Shown here: one piece after another, positions 12,112-24,550 of the stretch
Layout of the letters: the number at the start of each line of letters is the position of its first letter
How positions within the stretch are numbered: the stretch's first letter is position 1
Origin: Gordionus sp. m RMFG-2023
Taxonomy: Eukaryota > Nematomorpha > Gordioida > Chordodea > Parachordodidae
Length of the DNA stretch: 64,000 nt
Direction of reading: 5' to 3'
Assembly (NCBI RefSeq): GCF_954871325.1
Contig: NC_088778.1
Coordinates: 3,071,743-3,135,742, forward strand
Notes under the pieces: model-generated
Databases searched by the model: none
The model's input: the letters and a program-made list of their open reading frames with translations, nothing else
Told to the model about the DNA's origin: nothing
Program-made: the position numbers and the translations under genes

Positions 12112-13996
12112 ATGGCAAATCCTAGCCATATCTTTGTGATATTATCGAACATTTTCTTTATCTTAATCAGTGGACAAATTATCATTTATAGGGAGGAAGA
12201 TTTTGGCGGTATAACCAATGTGCAAGCAAGATCAAACTTTACGTTTATATATATTTTTTTTATTATTTTTTACAAACACACAAATAAGTTGCTTATTAAA
12301 TTGAATTTGAATTGAATTTGGCTGATATAAATATTATATTTTTTTGGTATCGCAATTTAAAAAACAGTTAAATGTTTTGGAGGTAGGTTCTCTATCCAGC
12401 CATTTTCTGACTGTGGACATTAGAACCAGGCGAAATTGATATCTTGTCTCAATTACCATTGCAATCGCTGGGGTGGTTTGTGCCAGGATGTTCCGACCTC
12501 TATATGTTTTCGGTTGGAATACCAAAGTTAATTAACTGCTGGCTTCCTCATAGAAATTTCTTTCCCAAATTTTTTTTTTAGGGGGGGGGGGTATTTTTTA
12601 TGCCCTTTTTGTGAAAATAAGATTATTACATAGATTATGTTTTAGAGTAATAGCCAATTAAGTTCTTTATATTTTTAAATCTTATTTATATTCCAAAGTA
12701 GTTGTTTACGAATCCCTTAAGAATGAAAAAATGAGAAAATGTTAACAAATATGGTCGAAGTTTGCATTTTTTATTTAAGATAAATATGCACCGCCCCCCC
12801 CCCCAGTGCTTCTTCTTTAAACAAGAATTTCAAGCTACGTTGAATAAACTCAAAAATAATTGTATTTTTTTTAAAAAAATTTTAGCTCCAAAGTATACAT
12901 CTATTACCTATATGACTTTAAAAAATAAACAATGTGATTAAAAGATCTCACGAGGTAGAGAGACCCCTATTTTGTGGAGATACTGAATGCCCTCCTTTCA
13001 AAATGATATGCACAAGAGATAAAATTGAAGTCAGGACATATGGGCCTACGGTTTGGGCCTATAGCGATGTGACGGCTAAGAACAAGCTTAAAGCTATCAA
13101 TATCGCGTCCAAAAATGTTGGGGCATATTTTTCGGGGCAAAATAGCCAAAGTTTATTCATATATTGATTTTTTTTTTTATAGTGTATTAGATCGATCATA
13201 TTTTTGGTGCATTGTTCTGATATATAATACTTTAATATATAAAAAAAAACATCTGTACATTTTTATTAGCCATTGAAAAAAGGAAGGAAAGAAAGAAAGA
13301 AAGAAAGATTAAGGTTTTTTTTTGTCTCATTCTAATTGGATTGATAAGTGGTCTATGTTGTATATCATTTAATAAATATATATGAGCTACAGAGAGGTAT
13401 AATTTTTTATTTTTTATTATTGATATATTTCATTTTTTTGATTGATTGATTAGATCTTAAGATAACTATGAGTGCGCCAGTTTTGATCAAGGAATTGGGG
13501 GTGAAACCTAATTTTGCCACATATTTCCGTGTCGTCAATAAATGGTTCAGCGATAAAACTTACAGGGTGCTATACTATATACCAAAGAAATACGTAGACG
13601 ATCTACCCCTCCCAAACAACCGCGATGTATTATATAATGCCTCCTTTGATTACTTTTTCTCATACATATACTTTATCATCTAGAAATTTTCGTGGGGCAC
13701 ACTTGCACAAACTCAGGGATTAATAAAATCGTTAAATAATTTATCTTGTTTTTTTCCAGTAGTTTCCTATTGAGTTTAATGATTTTATTTATTTTTTAAT
13801 TTTAAACGTTTTGCAAGCAACAGTATAACATACATTTTAACTCTTATACATAGAAGAAGGCAAAAAAAATATATTCTTTTGAAATGTTTATACAAAATTC
13901 ATATTTTTAAAAATGTTAATTAAATATAAATTTAAGATTATTGCGTCTTTAAATAGATTTTATTTAACCTTGTGATGAAATAATATTTATTTTTGA

Positions 13997-14080
<84 letters not shown>

Positions 14081-14947
14081 AAAGAAAGAAAGAAAGAAAG
14101 AAAGAAAGAAATAGCAAATATTCTTATAAATTTTTTTATAAATCTTTAAATATTTTTTAGATTAATTTTATAATTCATATAATATAACCGTTTTAAACTG
14201 GGGGTTATCTATATATACCACATCTACTAACTCACGTTTTTTGGCACTCCACCTCACAATTAGTGTTGCTAAATGGCAGAGTTGTTAAAAGATACTTTTT
14301 AAATGGATCTAGATACAGATACATTGTCTAAAATAATATCTAGATACAGATATTTTAATCAAAAATCTATCTAGATACACATACAGATACCACATTTTTA
14401 TGTATCTAGATCCTTTAACAACTCTGCTAAATGGCCTTATCTGAGCCGATTTTTTAAAAACAGCTTTCAATATTTTCTCGAGTTAAAATATTATTATCTA
14501 AGCCTGAAGATTTTTCTAGTGGATGGCACAAAGGTCCAGACATCTATTAACGAAATCACGAGGCTTATGTATTTTTCTGGCTTAAATATTGAGTTAGATC
14601 GGCTCAAAACGAGCCGTTTTAACGACACTATCTTTCACTTGTTAGAAAAAATTTAAGGGATAATAATATGATCTTAATATTAAAACGATTCATAAAGTTG
14701 TCTAAATAAATATTTCTCGTTACTCTGACGTATGCTTACTTTATTATATTTAACTTATTATATATATTAATTGTTTTAGGTCAATATACTCAAAGAAGGG
14801 AACAAATCTTATTTTTCGTATTTCTATCCGGGGTATGTATGGGCCCTGTATTATAACAACAAATATCAAATTCTAAAAACGGCTTTAATGTTAATGGGCG
14901 CGAAAGATATTCCTTCGGAATTTTACGTAGCTAGCTATGATAAGTAA
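12112..14947 (+). CDS. SOUL/heme-binding protein, four exons
   Basis: Predicted exons 12112-12208, 12959-13150, 13454-13626 and 14780-14947; lengths 97, 192, 173 and 168 nt sum to 630, phases agree at every junction and the product is 209 aa, normal for the SOUL family. Exon 1 begins with a probable signal peptide (MANPSHIFVILSNIFFILIS). Exon 2 has the family's entry motif, TECPPFKMI then IEVRTYGPTVWAYSDV and VGAYFSGQN. Exon 3 begins with the hallmark KITMSAPV and contains LYYIPKKYVDDLPLPNNRD. Exon 4 has YFYPGYVWALYY and ends FYVASYDK-stop. The family binds heme or porphyrins, and a signal peptide would send this one to the secretory path. The three 3' exons are strong. Exon 1 and the weak acceptor at 12958 are inferred from phase alone. 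The last intron carries a GAAA tract and two nested MITEs. Confidence 0.8.
12209..12958 (+). other. intron 1 of the SOUL gene
   Basis: It has a GTATAA donor and an AG acceptor without a good pyrimidine tract. The interior shows poly-G and poly-C runs near 12580 and 12793 and nothing coding that I can support. Confidence 0.45.
13996..14110. repeat. (GAAA)n microsatellite in SOUL intron 3
   Basis: About 28 units with one extra A. A shorter GAAA tract lies in intron 2 near 13285-13308. Confidence 0.95.
14261..14630. mobile_element. MITE family B copy, split by a family A MITE
   Basis: The left tip TAGTGTTGCTAAATGG and right tip GAGCCGTTTTAACGACACTA are inverted; internal blocks GAGCCGATTTTTTAA and AAGCCTGAAGATTTTTC match the copies at 11671 and 24203. 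Bases 14277-14426 are a separate MITE with its own target duplication, so this element was already in place when that one arrived. Confidence 0.75.
14277..14426. mobile_element. hAT MITE family A, copy 1 (150 bp)
   Basis: Tips CAGAGTTGTTAAA and TTTAACAACTCTG, exact 8-bp target duplication CTAAATGG (14269-14276 and 14427-14434). The body is a near-palindrome of TCTAGATACAGATAC repeats. Short length, CAGAG tips and 8-bp duplication place it in hAT. Confidence 0.93.
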
Positions 14948-15077
14948 GGATATAATTTTATGGAATTTTTTTATAAATAAATAACTTTAAAGAAATTTTG
15001 AAATTCTTTAGTTTTACAGTGATCAAAATATATACAACACAGCTTTTTATATTAGACATTTTAAAGTGGCAAATCTT

Positions 15078-15396
<319 letters not shown>

Positions 15397-15521
15397 CCCC
15401 AATCGGGCAAATTTAAAAATAATATATAACGGATCGGGGGTAGACAAAAAATAAAACGGAACAAATAACTGGTGCGAAATTTCTTATAAACATATGTTAT
15501 ATAAAAAAATACAACAAAACA

Positions 15522-15774
15522 TTTTTTTATAATCTATAACGCCACCTAACGGCCAATTTCATTTTATTTTTAAATGATAAAATAGCCTTATTACAATATT
15601 GTAAGAGTTAAAGAGATAGTAGAATTTGTAAAGAATTGTTTTTACACATTTTTTTATAAATTATAACGACACCTAACGGACAAAATTTCATTTTATTTTT
15701 AAATGATAAAATAGCCTTTTACAATATGTAAGAGCTAAAGGGATAGTAAAATTAGTGTAAAGAATTGTTTTATA
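15522..15774. repeat. ~128-bp tandem duplication
   Basis: Two adjacent copies share CACCTAACGG, TTTCATTTTATTTTTAAATG and AAAGAATTGTTTT in the same order with modest divergence. It lies about 0.6 kb downstream of the SOUL stop codon. Confidence 0.85.
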
Positions 15775-15963
15775 GAATAATTAGGTACTATTATTATTAC
15801 CTCAGCCTCCAATGGTCGCAAAAATTTTTTTCGAAAGTATACTATTATAAAACCTATGGTCCCTAAAAAAAAATTCAAACGTAAACTTATATCACAGTAA
15901 TATATAATGGTTTTGTCCATTCACAAATTTTAAAATAAACCTTTAATTTTTATTAATTGTTTT

Positions 15964-16118
15964 CAGAGTTGTTAAAAGATACTTTTTAAATGGATCTAGA
16001 TACAGATACATCGTCTAAAATAATATCTAGATACCGATATTTTATTCAAAAATCTATCTAGATACAGATACCACATTTTTATATCTAGATACAGGATCTA
16101 GATACTTTAACAACTCTG
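15964..16118. mobile_element. hAT MITE family A, copy 2
   Basis: Same tips and palindromic core as the 14277 copy. The flanks ATTGTTTT and CTTGTTTT are a target duplication with one mismatch. Confidence 0.9.
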
Positions 16119-17269
16119 CTTGTTTTAATTTGCTCAATTAACACAATTGAAAACCTGATAAAACTCGTATTATCTTTTAATTTTCTCAAAATTTAACTAT
16201 TAATTGTAAAATAACTTATCAAACTTTATTGAAAATCATCTCCCCTTTCTTTCATTTTTTAAATGGAACCAAATTTTCTTTATATTTTTTCACAAAATTC
16301 AAACTTTTACTTTTTTTTAAAATGTATATATATATATATTATTTTTTTTTAAAAAATTTATTATATTTTATTATAAGGTTTATTTGTATTTGTATTATTT
16401 ATGATAAAACACTAAAATATTAAACCAGTATAATAAAAATATATAAAATTACTAAATAAAAAATATTTAATTATTTCAACTATAGGAAGGAAGTATTAAC
16501 ATATATAAAATGTTAGACCATATGAAATAGTACCATATATACACATTTATATATATTCAAAATTTTTTTTAACCCATGACTTCGACTTCTTTTTAACTTT
16601 CATTCATCCTTTGTTTATGCTTAACTTCAACCTTACAAAATATGCTATATCTAAATTTCATGTCTCAGATTATTTCCATTTTAACATATGATTTTTTATA
16701 TTACATTCTTTTCATTTTAATCAATATAAATTCTTTTCAATTTCTATCATTTTTTAAATTCATATAAATTTTCAATTATTAAACATCACATTATTCAATT
16801 TTTAAACAAATAAAATCATTGTAATATCAATATCTTCTCGAAAATATATTGAAAAACGTCCATATCTGTCAATTAAAAAATCGACAGATACATGCAACCA
16901 ATTTCATATGTATATCATAACAATATTTTTTATTCAATAAAAATCACACAATTCAATTTTTTAAACAAAGACAATTGATTGTAATATAATAATCTTCCAG
17001 GAAATATATTGAAAAAAGGTTCATGTCTGTCCATTACAAATCGATAGATATAACACCCCCCCCCCTCCTCACGCCCTTTGGAAACTGGGGTAAAGAATAG
17101 AACTTAAGTATATATAAATATGATCTAAGTTGAATGTCTACATCAATTCTAATAAATAATCGACAATTATTATTATCATTTATTTTCATTAAAGTTTCTT
17201 ACTTCTGTTCCAGTAAGTTCCATATTTTCTCTTGACCATACGTAATAGTTGTTACTGTGCTGTTGATTA

Positions 17270-17321
<52 letters not shown>

Positions 17322-17776
17322 GAAGAGTTTGATATATCTATAGCATCACTGTAATTGGTAGGACAGAATCATTGTAGTTGATTATACAGAATATTACAAA
17401 GAATAAGTCAGTTAAATATAGTTTTTTAAATTTTATCTCCAAAATGTATTCATTATTCGTTCCTTTTTAGCATTATCCCAGAATCACTTCTTCCCCTATC
17501 AATCATAATCCTAAATTTCAAATATTAAACCAATTCCTTTTATTATATGAATGAACTACTACTTTCCCCCCTTTCCTTGGATCTAAAATAATACCAAATG
17601 GCCAATTTTTTTCCTTTATATATAAACCTCCAAAATTTAAAAAAAAAATCAAAAATATTCTAATATTACCTAATGACTCCCTCCATTATTATCCTTTACA
17701 CGATATATAAATCCACATTTATACATATAATAACATTCGAAAATATTTTTTATTAATTTTACGCATATATATATAT
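16119..17776. other. intergenic sequence, no gene seen
   Basis: Two diverged copies of a ~136-bp unit (AAATATATTGAAAAA ... CTGTC ... GATAGATA) lie at about 16800-17055. A GAAA microsatellite occupies 17270-17321. Confidence 0.5.
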
Positions 17777-19563
17777 CAGAGACCTGCAGAGGTACCATTT
17801 GCACTATCCGGCCCGGTTTTAAATTTTTTAGGCCCGGCCCGGATATTTTTAAAAAAAAAATTTCAGGCCCGTTTTTAAAATTATATTCGACCTGTATATA
17901 CAAAAATTCACCTATGAGGTATTTTACCATATTTTTTAGCGAATATTATCGCTTATTATTTAAAAAATACATGTAAAAAGCTAATATTTTGAGAATATTA
18001 TATTGAATTTATAAAAATTATAAATATGTTATTTATAAAAATGGATATTTTGAGCATATACTATATTTTATATTGCATTTATAAAAATAAAACTAATATT
18101 CATAAAAATGGTAATAATATTTTAAGCATATTTTATATTGCATTTAAAAAAAATAAAACTAATATTTAATTTATAAAAATGGAAAATATTTTGAAAATAT
18201 AATATATTATATTTAATTTACTATTTAATTTATAAAATAAAAATAAATAGCTATTTAAAAAAATGCATGTATAATAAATAGTATGAAAATATAATCTAAT
18301 TGCACAATATTAATATAATTTATTTTATAATATAAAATTTTAACAAAAGAAGATAATTGTATTATATAATATTGTAAAAAAAAAAATGAAAAATGTTGGA
18401 TTAAAAACTTTCATGACTCAAGGTAAATATAATAAATGCAATAAATATTTGACAGTTTGCAAAGTAAAAAACCAGCATGATTGACGAAACCCTATACTCA
18501 AGAAAGATATTAAAAATTCACAAATTATCATGAAGAAAGAGAAGAATATCGACCTTTTCAGGTTGAAGATTACTTCTTCTTTCTTCAAGAATTCTCCTAG
18601 TAGTGGAAAAATTCCGCTCACAGCTTGCACTTGAAGCAGGAATTGCCAATACCCGTTTTGCCAAATTTTGCTAAATTTGGAAATTCGCTTTGATGAGCCG
18701 CCCACCACTCTAACAAATTATCCACCTTAAATGTTTCATCTATTTTTTTATTTATGTAATTATAATATTCATCATCGGGTATTGACATATTACCAGAATT
18801 ACCATCGCAACGATTCAGTTTGTTTAACAACAGTCGTAATTTGACTGGTCGATGGTATTTTATTTACTTCCTGAGCCTCTTGTAATTTAATATAATCTTT
18901 TATATAGTTTTCCATCATCTTGCGATCTGTCCCTGACTATATACGTCTTGAATTTGGGACATAGAAAAAGAGAAATAAAATGATACTTGTGTAAAACAAA
19001 TTTTTCAATTAAAAAATGCTTTATATTAAGTAAAATCAATTTTATTTCTCCTTTTTCGCTTTGAAAGGTATTACAAACCTCAAGAAGTGATATTCCTTTA
19101 TTTGATTGTTTTGGTAAAATATATTCTAAAAATTTAGATATGAATTATAAAAAAATATATTAATAATACTTGAATATTGGGGCTTATTTAAGATATTCCT
19201 TTATTTGATTGTTTTGGTAAAATATGTTGTAAAAAATTTAGGTATGAATTATAAAAAAATATATTAATACTTTGAATAAATTTGCAGGAAATTAATAATT
19301 AGATCGATCTGTGGGTTGTAAGGTAGTGTTAACCATCACCCAATATTATATTAATCATAACTATAATATAATATAATCTTATAACCATTAACTCATAATG
19401 TAAAAAATTTTATAAAAATTATTAAGGCCCGGCCCGGGTTTAACAATCTTAGGCCCGGCCGGATAGATTTTTAAAAAAAATTTCAAGCCCGGCCCGGCCT
19501 GGATATGTTTAAAAAATTTTAAAAAAATACGGCCGGGTTTAGGCCCGGGCCTGCAAATCTCTG
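17777..19563 (-). mobile_element. hAT transposon with CCGGGCC-rich ends (copy 2)
   Basis: Same family as 1911-3562 but inverted: left tip CAGAGACCTGCAGAGG, right tip CCTGCAAATCTCTG, flanked by ATATATAT on both sides. GGCCCGGCC blocks sit inside each end. On the minus strand it carries the same transposase tail. It is about 135 bp longer than copy 1 and keeps extra sequence near 19260-19400. Both copies share much the same internal structure, so the deletion came before they spread. Confidence 0.88.
18500..18830 (-). CDS. hAT transposase C-terminal fragment
   Basis: From 18830 downwards the minus strand reads YYNYINKKIDETFKVDNLLE and WWAAHQSEFPNLAKF, nearly identical to the copy at 2449. The frame then shifts, and the Ser-Cys-Gly-Arg-Asn-Phe-Ser-Thr-Thr segment and the LLFLHDNL end continue in another frame down to about 18520. 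Non-functional. Confidence 0.8.
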
Positions 19564-19744
19564 ATATATATTATAAACTATCAAAATTATTCTTCTATTT
19601 TAAAAACTTCAACTATTTACGACCATTTTTTAAAAAAACTTGAACTAATTAATGACCCATCCTTAACTCTTAATCCATTTTTTAGCACATGCTATATAAT
19701 ATAACTTTCATATCTGGGATTTGCATATATTCATTTCATCTTGT

Positions 19745-19745
19745 G

Positions 19746-19825
<80 letters not shown>
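19745..19825. repeat. (TTTC)n microsatellite
   Basis: About twenty perfect units. Confidence 0.96.
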
Positions 19826-20169
19826 AATATACTCTCATATAATATCCAACAGGGAAACACCGGGCTATGTAGGCGTTTTAGAGGTGGGTATGAGTGGTCA
19901 GATTTCTTTTCAGAAATTAGGTATCATATACTGGGTTTTTTTAAAGCTAAAAACATGGGAATATTTTTTTTTAGCGCCATGGTCCTTTCAATCAAGGTTT
20001 ATTATTGAATTATAAATTTTGAAGTAGCCTGACTTTAAATAAGGGCTCTAAACTCTCCTTCTAAATAGAAGGGTATAGGGTATGGGCTCTGATTCAGTGA
20101 AATATCTCTAAAGCCAGTTCGGGTTAAGGTAGGTTTCAGGATTCGCCTCTCCAAAAAAAAAATAAACAC

Positions 20170-20592
20170 TTATTATAACGGTTAATGATGCTTACTACCA
20201 AGTGAATGTATGAAAATATTCTAAATACCAACCTAATTTTGCTAAATAACGACCAAAATCTATTAAAATGTAATACGACCCTTATATTTAATATATTAAT
20301 ACGTAATCACGTGGTCGAGTCCGGCCTCCTATATATTATCCCCCCCCCAAGGATGGAGCCACCAAGTTAGATTAAGAAAAAAAACATGACCATTCCCAGG
20401 ATTTGAACCCGGGTCCATGGGATAAGTAAGCCAAGCTCTTGCTAACTAGGCTAAAGAAGCTTTCCAAAAATCACGATTTTTAAAATATATATTATAAATA
20501 TATTTGGTAGTGCCTATCCAAATGAAAAATGAACAAAATTCAAATTTGATTGATAGTACCTTAAGGTAGTAAGCATCATTAACCTATAATAA
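20170..20592. mobile_element. ~420-bp inverted-repeat element carrying a tRNA-like sequence
   Basis: The outer 28 bp are inverted repeats: AACGGTTAATGATGCTTACT on the left pairs with AGTAAGCATCATTAACCT on the right with few mismatches, extended by TTATTATA/TATAATAA. The interior contains a tRNA-like B box on the minus strand. It is either a MITE into which a SINE inserted or a MITE that includes a Pol III promoter. Confidence 0.75.
20395..20465 (-). repeat. tRNA-derived SINE head or pseudo-tRNA
   Basis: Minus strand: A-box TAGCCTAGTTAGCAAGAGC and a T-arm CCCGGGTTCAAATCCTGGG, at the right spacing. The acceptor stem does not pair convincingly, so I do not call a tRNA gene. It shares its layout with the sequence at 10303-10378. 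Confidence 0.6.
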
Positions 20593-22576
20593 CTTGTAAA
20601 AATACGCAGAAACATCAGGTTTTTTTAAAAAAAATTTAATATATTTAACATTAGCCATTAAAAAATGATTATCATAATTAAAATTAAAATAATACAAGAT
20701 ACAGAAGATAGAAAAATATTCCATTTTTATAAGCACATTTATCATGATATCTTCCAAAATTTTGTAAAAATTTAAACTGTCGATTTTCATGCCTTAATAT
20801 TGACATTGCATTCCAACTTGCATCTATTATAACTGTTTTACTTTGTGATTTTGTTTTTTTTTTCCTTTGGTCTTAGTGACTTACTTTTAATTTTAATAAT
20901 CCAACGAACTAACTGGTAAAATATAAATTTTTTTAAATATAAAATATATTAAAAAATTTATTCCACGAAAAGTGATTTTCACAAAAAATTGGGCTTAGGA
21001 AAATATCCAGTGTTAGAGATCTATATCTATAACTCCCCCCCCCCTTCTCCCGTAATCGATGTGCCATAGAGTTGACAACATTACCACTTGGTATTCGATA
21101 TCAATACAATTTATATTTTATATAAAATCGATATGCCAAATAACCGATAAATAAATTCGATAGTAATAATATATTAATTAGCATAACATATCTTATACTT
21201 TTAGATTTTATTTAGTAAAATTTTTGGCTTTCATTTTCGAGAATAACGCTAAAGGAATTTTTTTTTATTATATGTCTAATTTACCAAGTGCTATATTTTT
21301 TGTTTTCGAATTAAATATGTCAGTGCAATTATTGTTGTTCAATATTTTATAAAGATTTAATAATATCTCCATCTCTTATCAACATTTATTATATATTTTA
21401 AGGACCTGTAATATAGCAAAATTTTTCTATCTATTGAAATACATTCATATCAATTTCTTTGGATATCGTAAATTGAAGTCAAAAGGTTAAATAATGCTGG
21501 CTCTAAATAATTTTATAATCCTTTTTGAAAATGTTTAGGTTTACTTACTTTAAACACGATTAAAAGATTTTATAAATATAAAAAAATAATAATTTTTATT
21601 TCTTATCTTGGTTTGTCATAAATAATAATTGAAAGAGATCTAACATGAAAAGAAGAAGGCAAGAATATGATATGTGTGGTTATCTAAAGTAATAAATGCA
21701 AAATTATTGGCATAATAAGCTAATTGCAGGATTTTATACAAATAATAAAAACGTATATATATATTCATCTAAATTTTAAATGTTTCCGATAAAAAAAAAA
21801 TTTTCCTTTTTTTTAAAGCATCACCAAATTTTTGGATAGACGCAACGAAATATGGATAGAAGCTAGCGCATCCGATGTGGCTAAGATATGCAATGAACAA
21901 AGCGTTTTGAAATAACATTTTATGTGGAAATGAAATATTAATTATTATATATATATATATAGCAATATTTTCCTTAGATATTATTATCTATATTATTATT
22001 TTTATATTATAGTAAATATTTGATAAACTTATCAATAAAATTTTTATTTGTTCTCCCAAGGTTTACAGACAAAAAATCGCAGAACCTACTAAGGTATACC
22101 TTAATCATGCTATATCAAAAGTTGACAACTCTTTTGAAATTTATAAGGATATGTATATTACATATATACCGATACCGAAATATATATATTTTCTTAAATT
22201 TAAAAAAACGAACTCAAACAAAATATTTGTAACAACTAAAAAATGATTAATTCAAAGCAATATTTTTATATATAATTTGAATTAACTGAGTCTGCAGAAA
22301 ATGTATTTTTTATGTTTTCCTAGTGTAATATGGAACTTTGTTAAAAAAAATTTGCATAAACTTAAAAAAATATTTGCGATTGCAGGTATTGAATGAGACT
22401 TGGTGAAAAATATCTATTTAAAAATTTCTTTTTTTAAAAAAATTATCAGTTTGATTTTTTTTGGTTTTGGCATTGAATACTTAATTTTTGAAATTCCATA
22501 TCGAATCAGCTATAAAAAATGTCAATTTTTAAACCGTTATAAAATTTAACATCAGTTTTCTTTCTTCTCATCTCTT
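20593..22576. other. AT-rich intergenic sequence, no gene seen
   Basis: No frame resembles a known protein. A ten-C tract lies near 21036. Confidence 0.5.
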
Positions 22577-22750
<174 letters not shown>

Positions 22751-22784
22751 ACACAAATTGTTCAAGGCCTCATCAAAAACGCAA

Positions 22785-22965
22785 ATAAAAAGAACGCAAA
22801 CTCACCTATGTTTTAATATGAATTGTTATAATTTTATATTTTTTTACTTTAATAAGAAACGTTCTAAATTTAAAACAAATCAAAAAATGCTGTCCAAATG
22901 CATTGGTTGCGTTTTGAAACGCAGCGTTTGAAACGCTCAATTTGTGCCCACTATACGGGGGGTTT
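22785..22965. repeat. interspersed repeat with GCGTTTC/GAAACGC motifs
   Basis: Contains GCGTTTTGAAACGCAGCG and ends AACGCTCAATTTGTGCCCAC. The same end (GTGCGCACAAATTGAGCG, either strand) occurs near 37471 and 60960-60993, defining a repeat family whose terminus is GTGCGCACAAATTGAG-like. Confidence 0.6.
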
Positions 22966-23381
22966 TACAATCTGAGATTCAAAAAAAAACATTTTGTTAT
23001 ATAGATAATGAATTTGTAAGCATAAACTATTTCATTAAGCTGCCAATTCTTTTTCGTGTAATATAGACAAGAGAATTTCTGTAATTAAAATAATGGCCAA
23101 CATGGAATTAATCCCCACTATCTCATATTATTCAATTTTCCGCGACATTTTATATTTTAAAAAAAATAAATATTATAAATTTTTAATAAAGATATTATAA
23201 TATTTAGCCCGCGAGAGGGCGTCTTATCTTTTATTTAATTATTAATTTTTTTTAAAAAAAATATAATATTTTTGAAAAATGTCCTATTTTAAAATTTTTT
23301 ATAAATAAATTGAAAATATTAGTTTTTAGAATTTTCTTTAAAAATAATTTTTTTTTTATAAGGTATCATTTTAATAAAATA

Positions 23382-23440
23382 AGAAATATGGCGTCGAGAA
23401 TGAGAAATATGACGTCGAGAATAAGAAATATGGCGGATAA
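23382..23440. repeat. 21-bp minisatellite, ~3 copies
   Basis: The unit AGAAATATGGCGTCGAGAAT repeats three times with single-base changes. The plus-strand frame through it encodes a Met-Ala-Ser-Arg-like repeat but has no other support as a gene. Confidence 0.7.
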
Positions 23441-24007
23441 AGAAATGAATACTTTTTTACAAAATAAAATACATAAATTTTCATTGTTCATTTGAGTTTA
23501 TTAATAAAAAAAAACATGTTTAAAACAAAGGTCATATAAAAAACAATTAGCGATTATAAAAATATAAGTGAAAAAAAACAAACCTTATGTAATGGCTCTT
23601 TTTATAGAATACAAAAAAATGTATATTATTGTTTTCTATATATGAGTATTATGATAACTATTATGTATATGTATTTAATATGCGGTAACTTCTGTCTTAT
23701 CGATTTAATTATTAGATTATTTAAAAAATTTCGTATGATAAAAAATTTTATTTAAAAAAAAAATTTTTGTTGGATTTTTTTTTATTATTTTACCGGGGCT
23801 AGTTGGACCAAAATATTCTAGGTCTTTAGGAAAATCCAGGATGCGCTCATGTTGCCTTATCTTAACTAAATAAAATTTATTAAGACCCGAATCTACCCGG
23901 AGTTACGCCGTAGAAGATGTTTGAAATTAGGTCTAGTCCAGTGAGGAGTAACTCTTTTTATGAATGAAAATGTATCTCAAACTCAAAATATTTATCTATC
24001 TCTCTAA

Positions 24008-24155
24008 CAGAGTTGTTAAAAGATACTTTTTAAATGGATCTAGATACAGATACATCGTCTAAAATAATATCTAGATACACACATTTTAATCAAAAATCTA
24101 TCTAGATACAGATACAGATACCACATTTTTATATCTAGATCCTTTAACAACTCTG
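24008..24155. mobile_element. hAT MITE family A, copy 3
   Basis: Tips CAGAGTTGTTAAA/TTTAACAACTCTG and an exact 8-bp target duplication CTCTCTAA on both sides. Confidence 0.93.
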
Positions 24156-24202
24156 CTCTCTAATATTCATATATTGTATTATGTATGTTATACATCATTT
24201 AT

Positions 24203-24427
24203 TAGTGTTGTTAAACGGCTAGATTTTAACTGATTTTTAAACGACTAACTCAATATATCCAGGATAATATCAGGCAAACCCTGAAGATTTTGCTCATAGT
24301 TGGCACAAAGGTTTGAACATCTATCGGGCGATAATGGCTTAGGTAATATTTATTTTTTGGCTAAAATATTGAGTTAATTGATTTTTTTTAAAAAATAGGC
24401 TCAAATCAAGCGGTTTTAACAACACTA
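24203..24427. mobile_element. MITE family B copy
   Basis: Tips TAGTGTTGTTAAACGGCT and GCGGTTTTAACAACACTA are inverted repeats; the body shares CCCTGAAGATTTTGCTCATA with the 11671 and 14261 copies. Its right tip was used as target by the family A copy that follows. Confidence 0.85.
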
Positions 24428-24432
24428 ATCAT

Positions 24433-24526
24433 CAGAGTTGTTAAAGAATTTAGATACAAGTATCTAGATATAAAAATGTGGTATCTGTATCTAGATCCAT
24501 TTAAAAAGTATCTTTTAACAACTCTG
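24433..24526. mobile_element. hAT MITE family A, copy 4 (94 bp, internally deleted)
   Basis: Same tips, exact 8-bp duplication CTAATCAT. The first three bases of that duplication are the last bases of the preceding MITE, so it inserted at that element's edge. Confidence 0.92.
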
Positions 24527-24550
24527 CTAATCATTATATAATACGTAGCA

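Noticed and set aside
12334-12525. 63-codon minus-strand frame within SOUL intron 1
   Set aside because: No recognisable family or splice context; it lies inside the predicted intron on the opposite strand.
20395-20465. Functional tRNA gene
   Set aside because: A and B boxes are good, but the acceptor stem does not pair and the sequence lies within a repeat; SINE head preferred.
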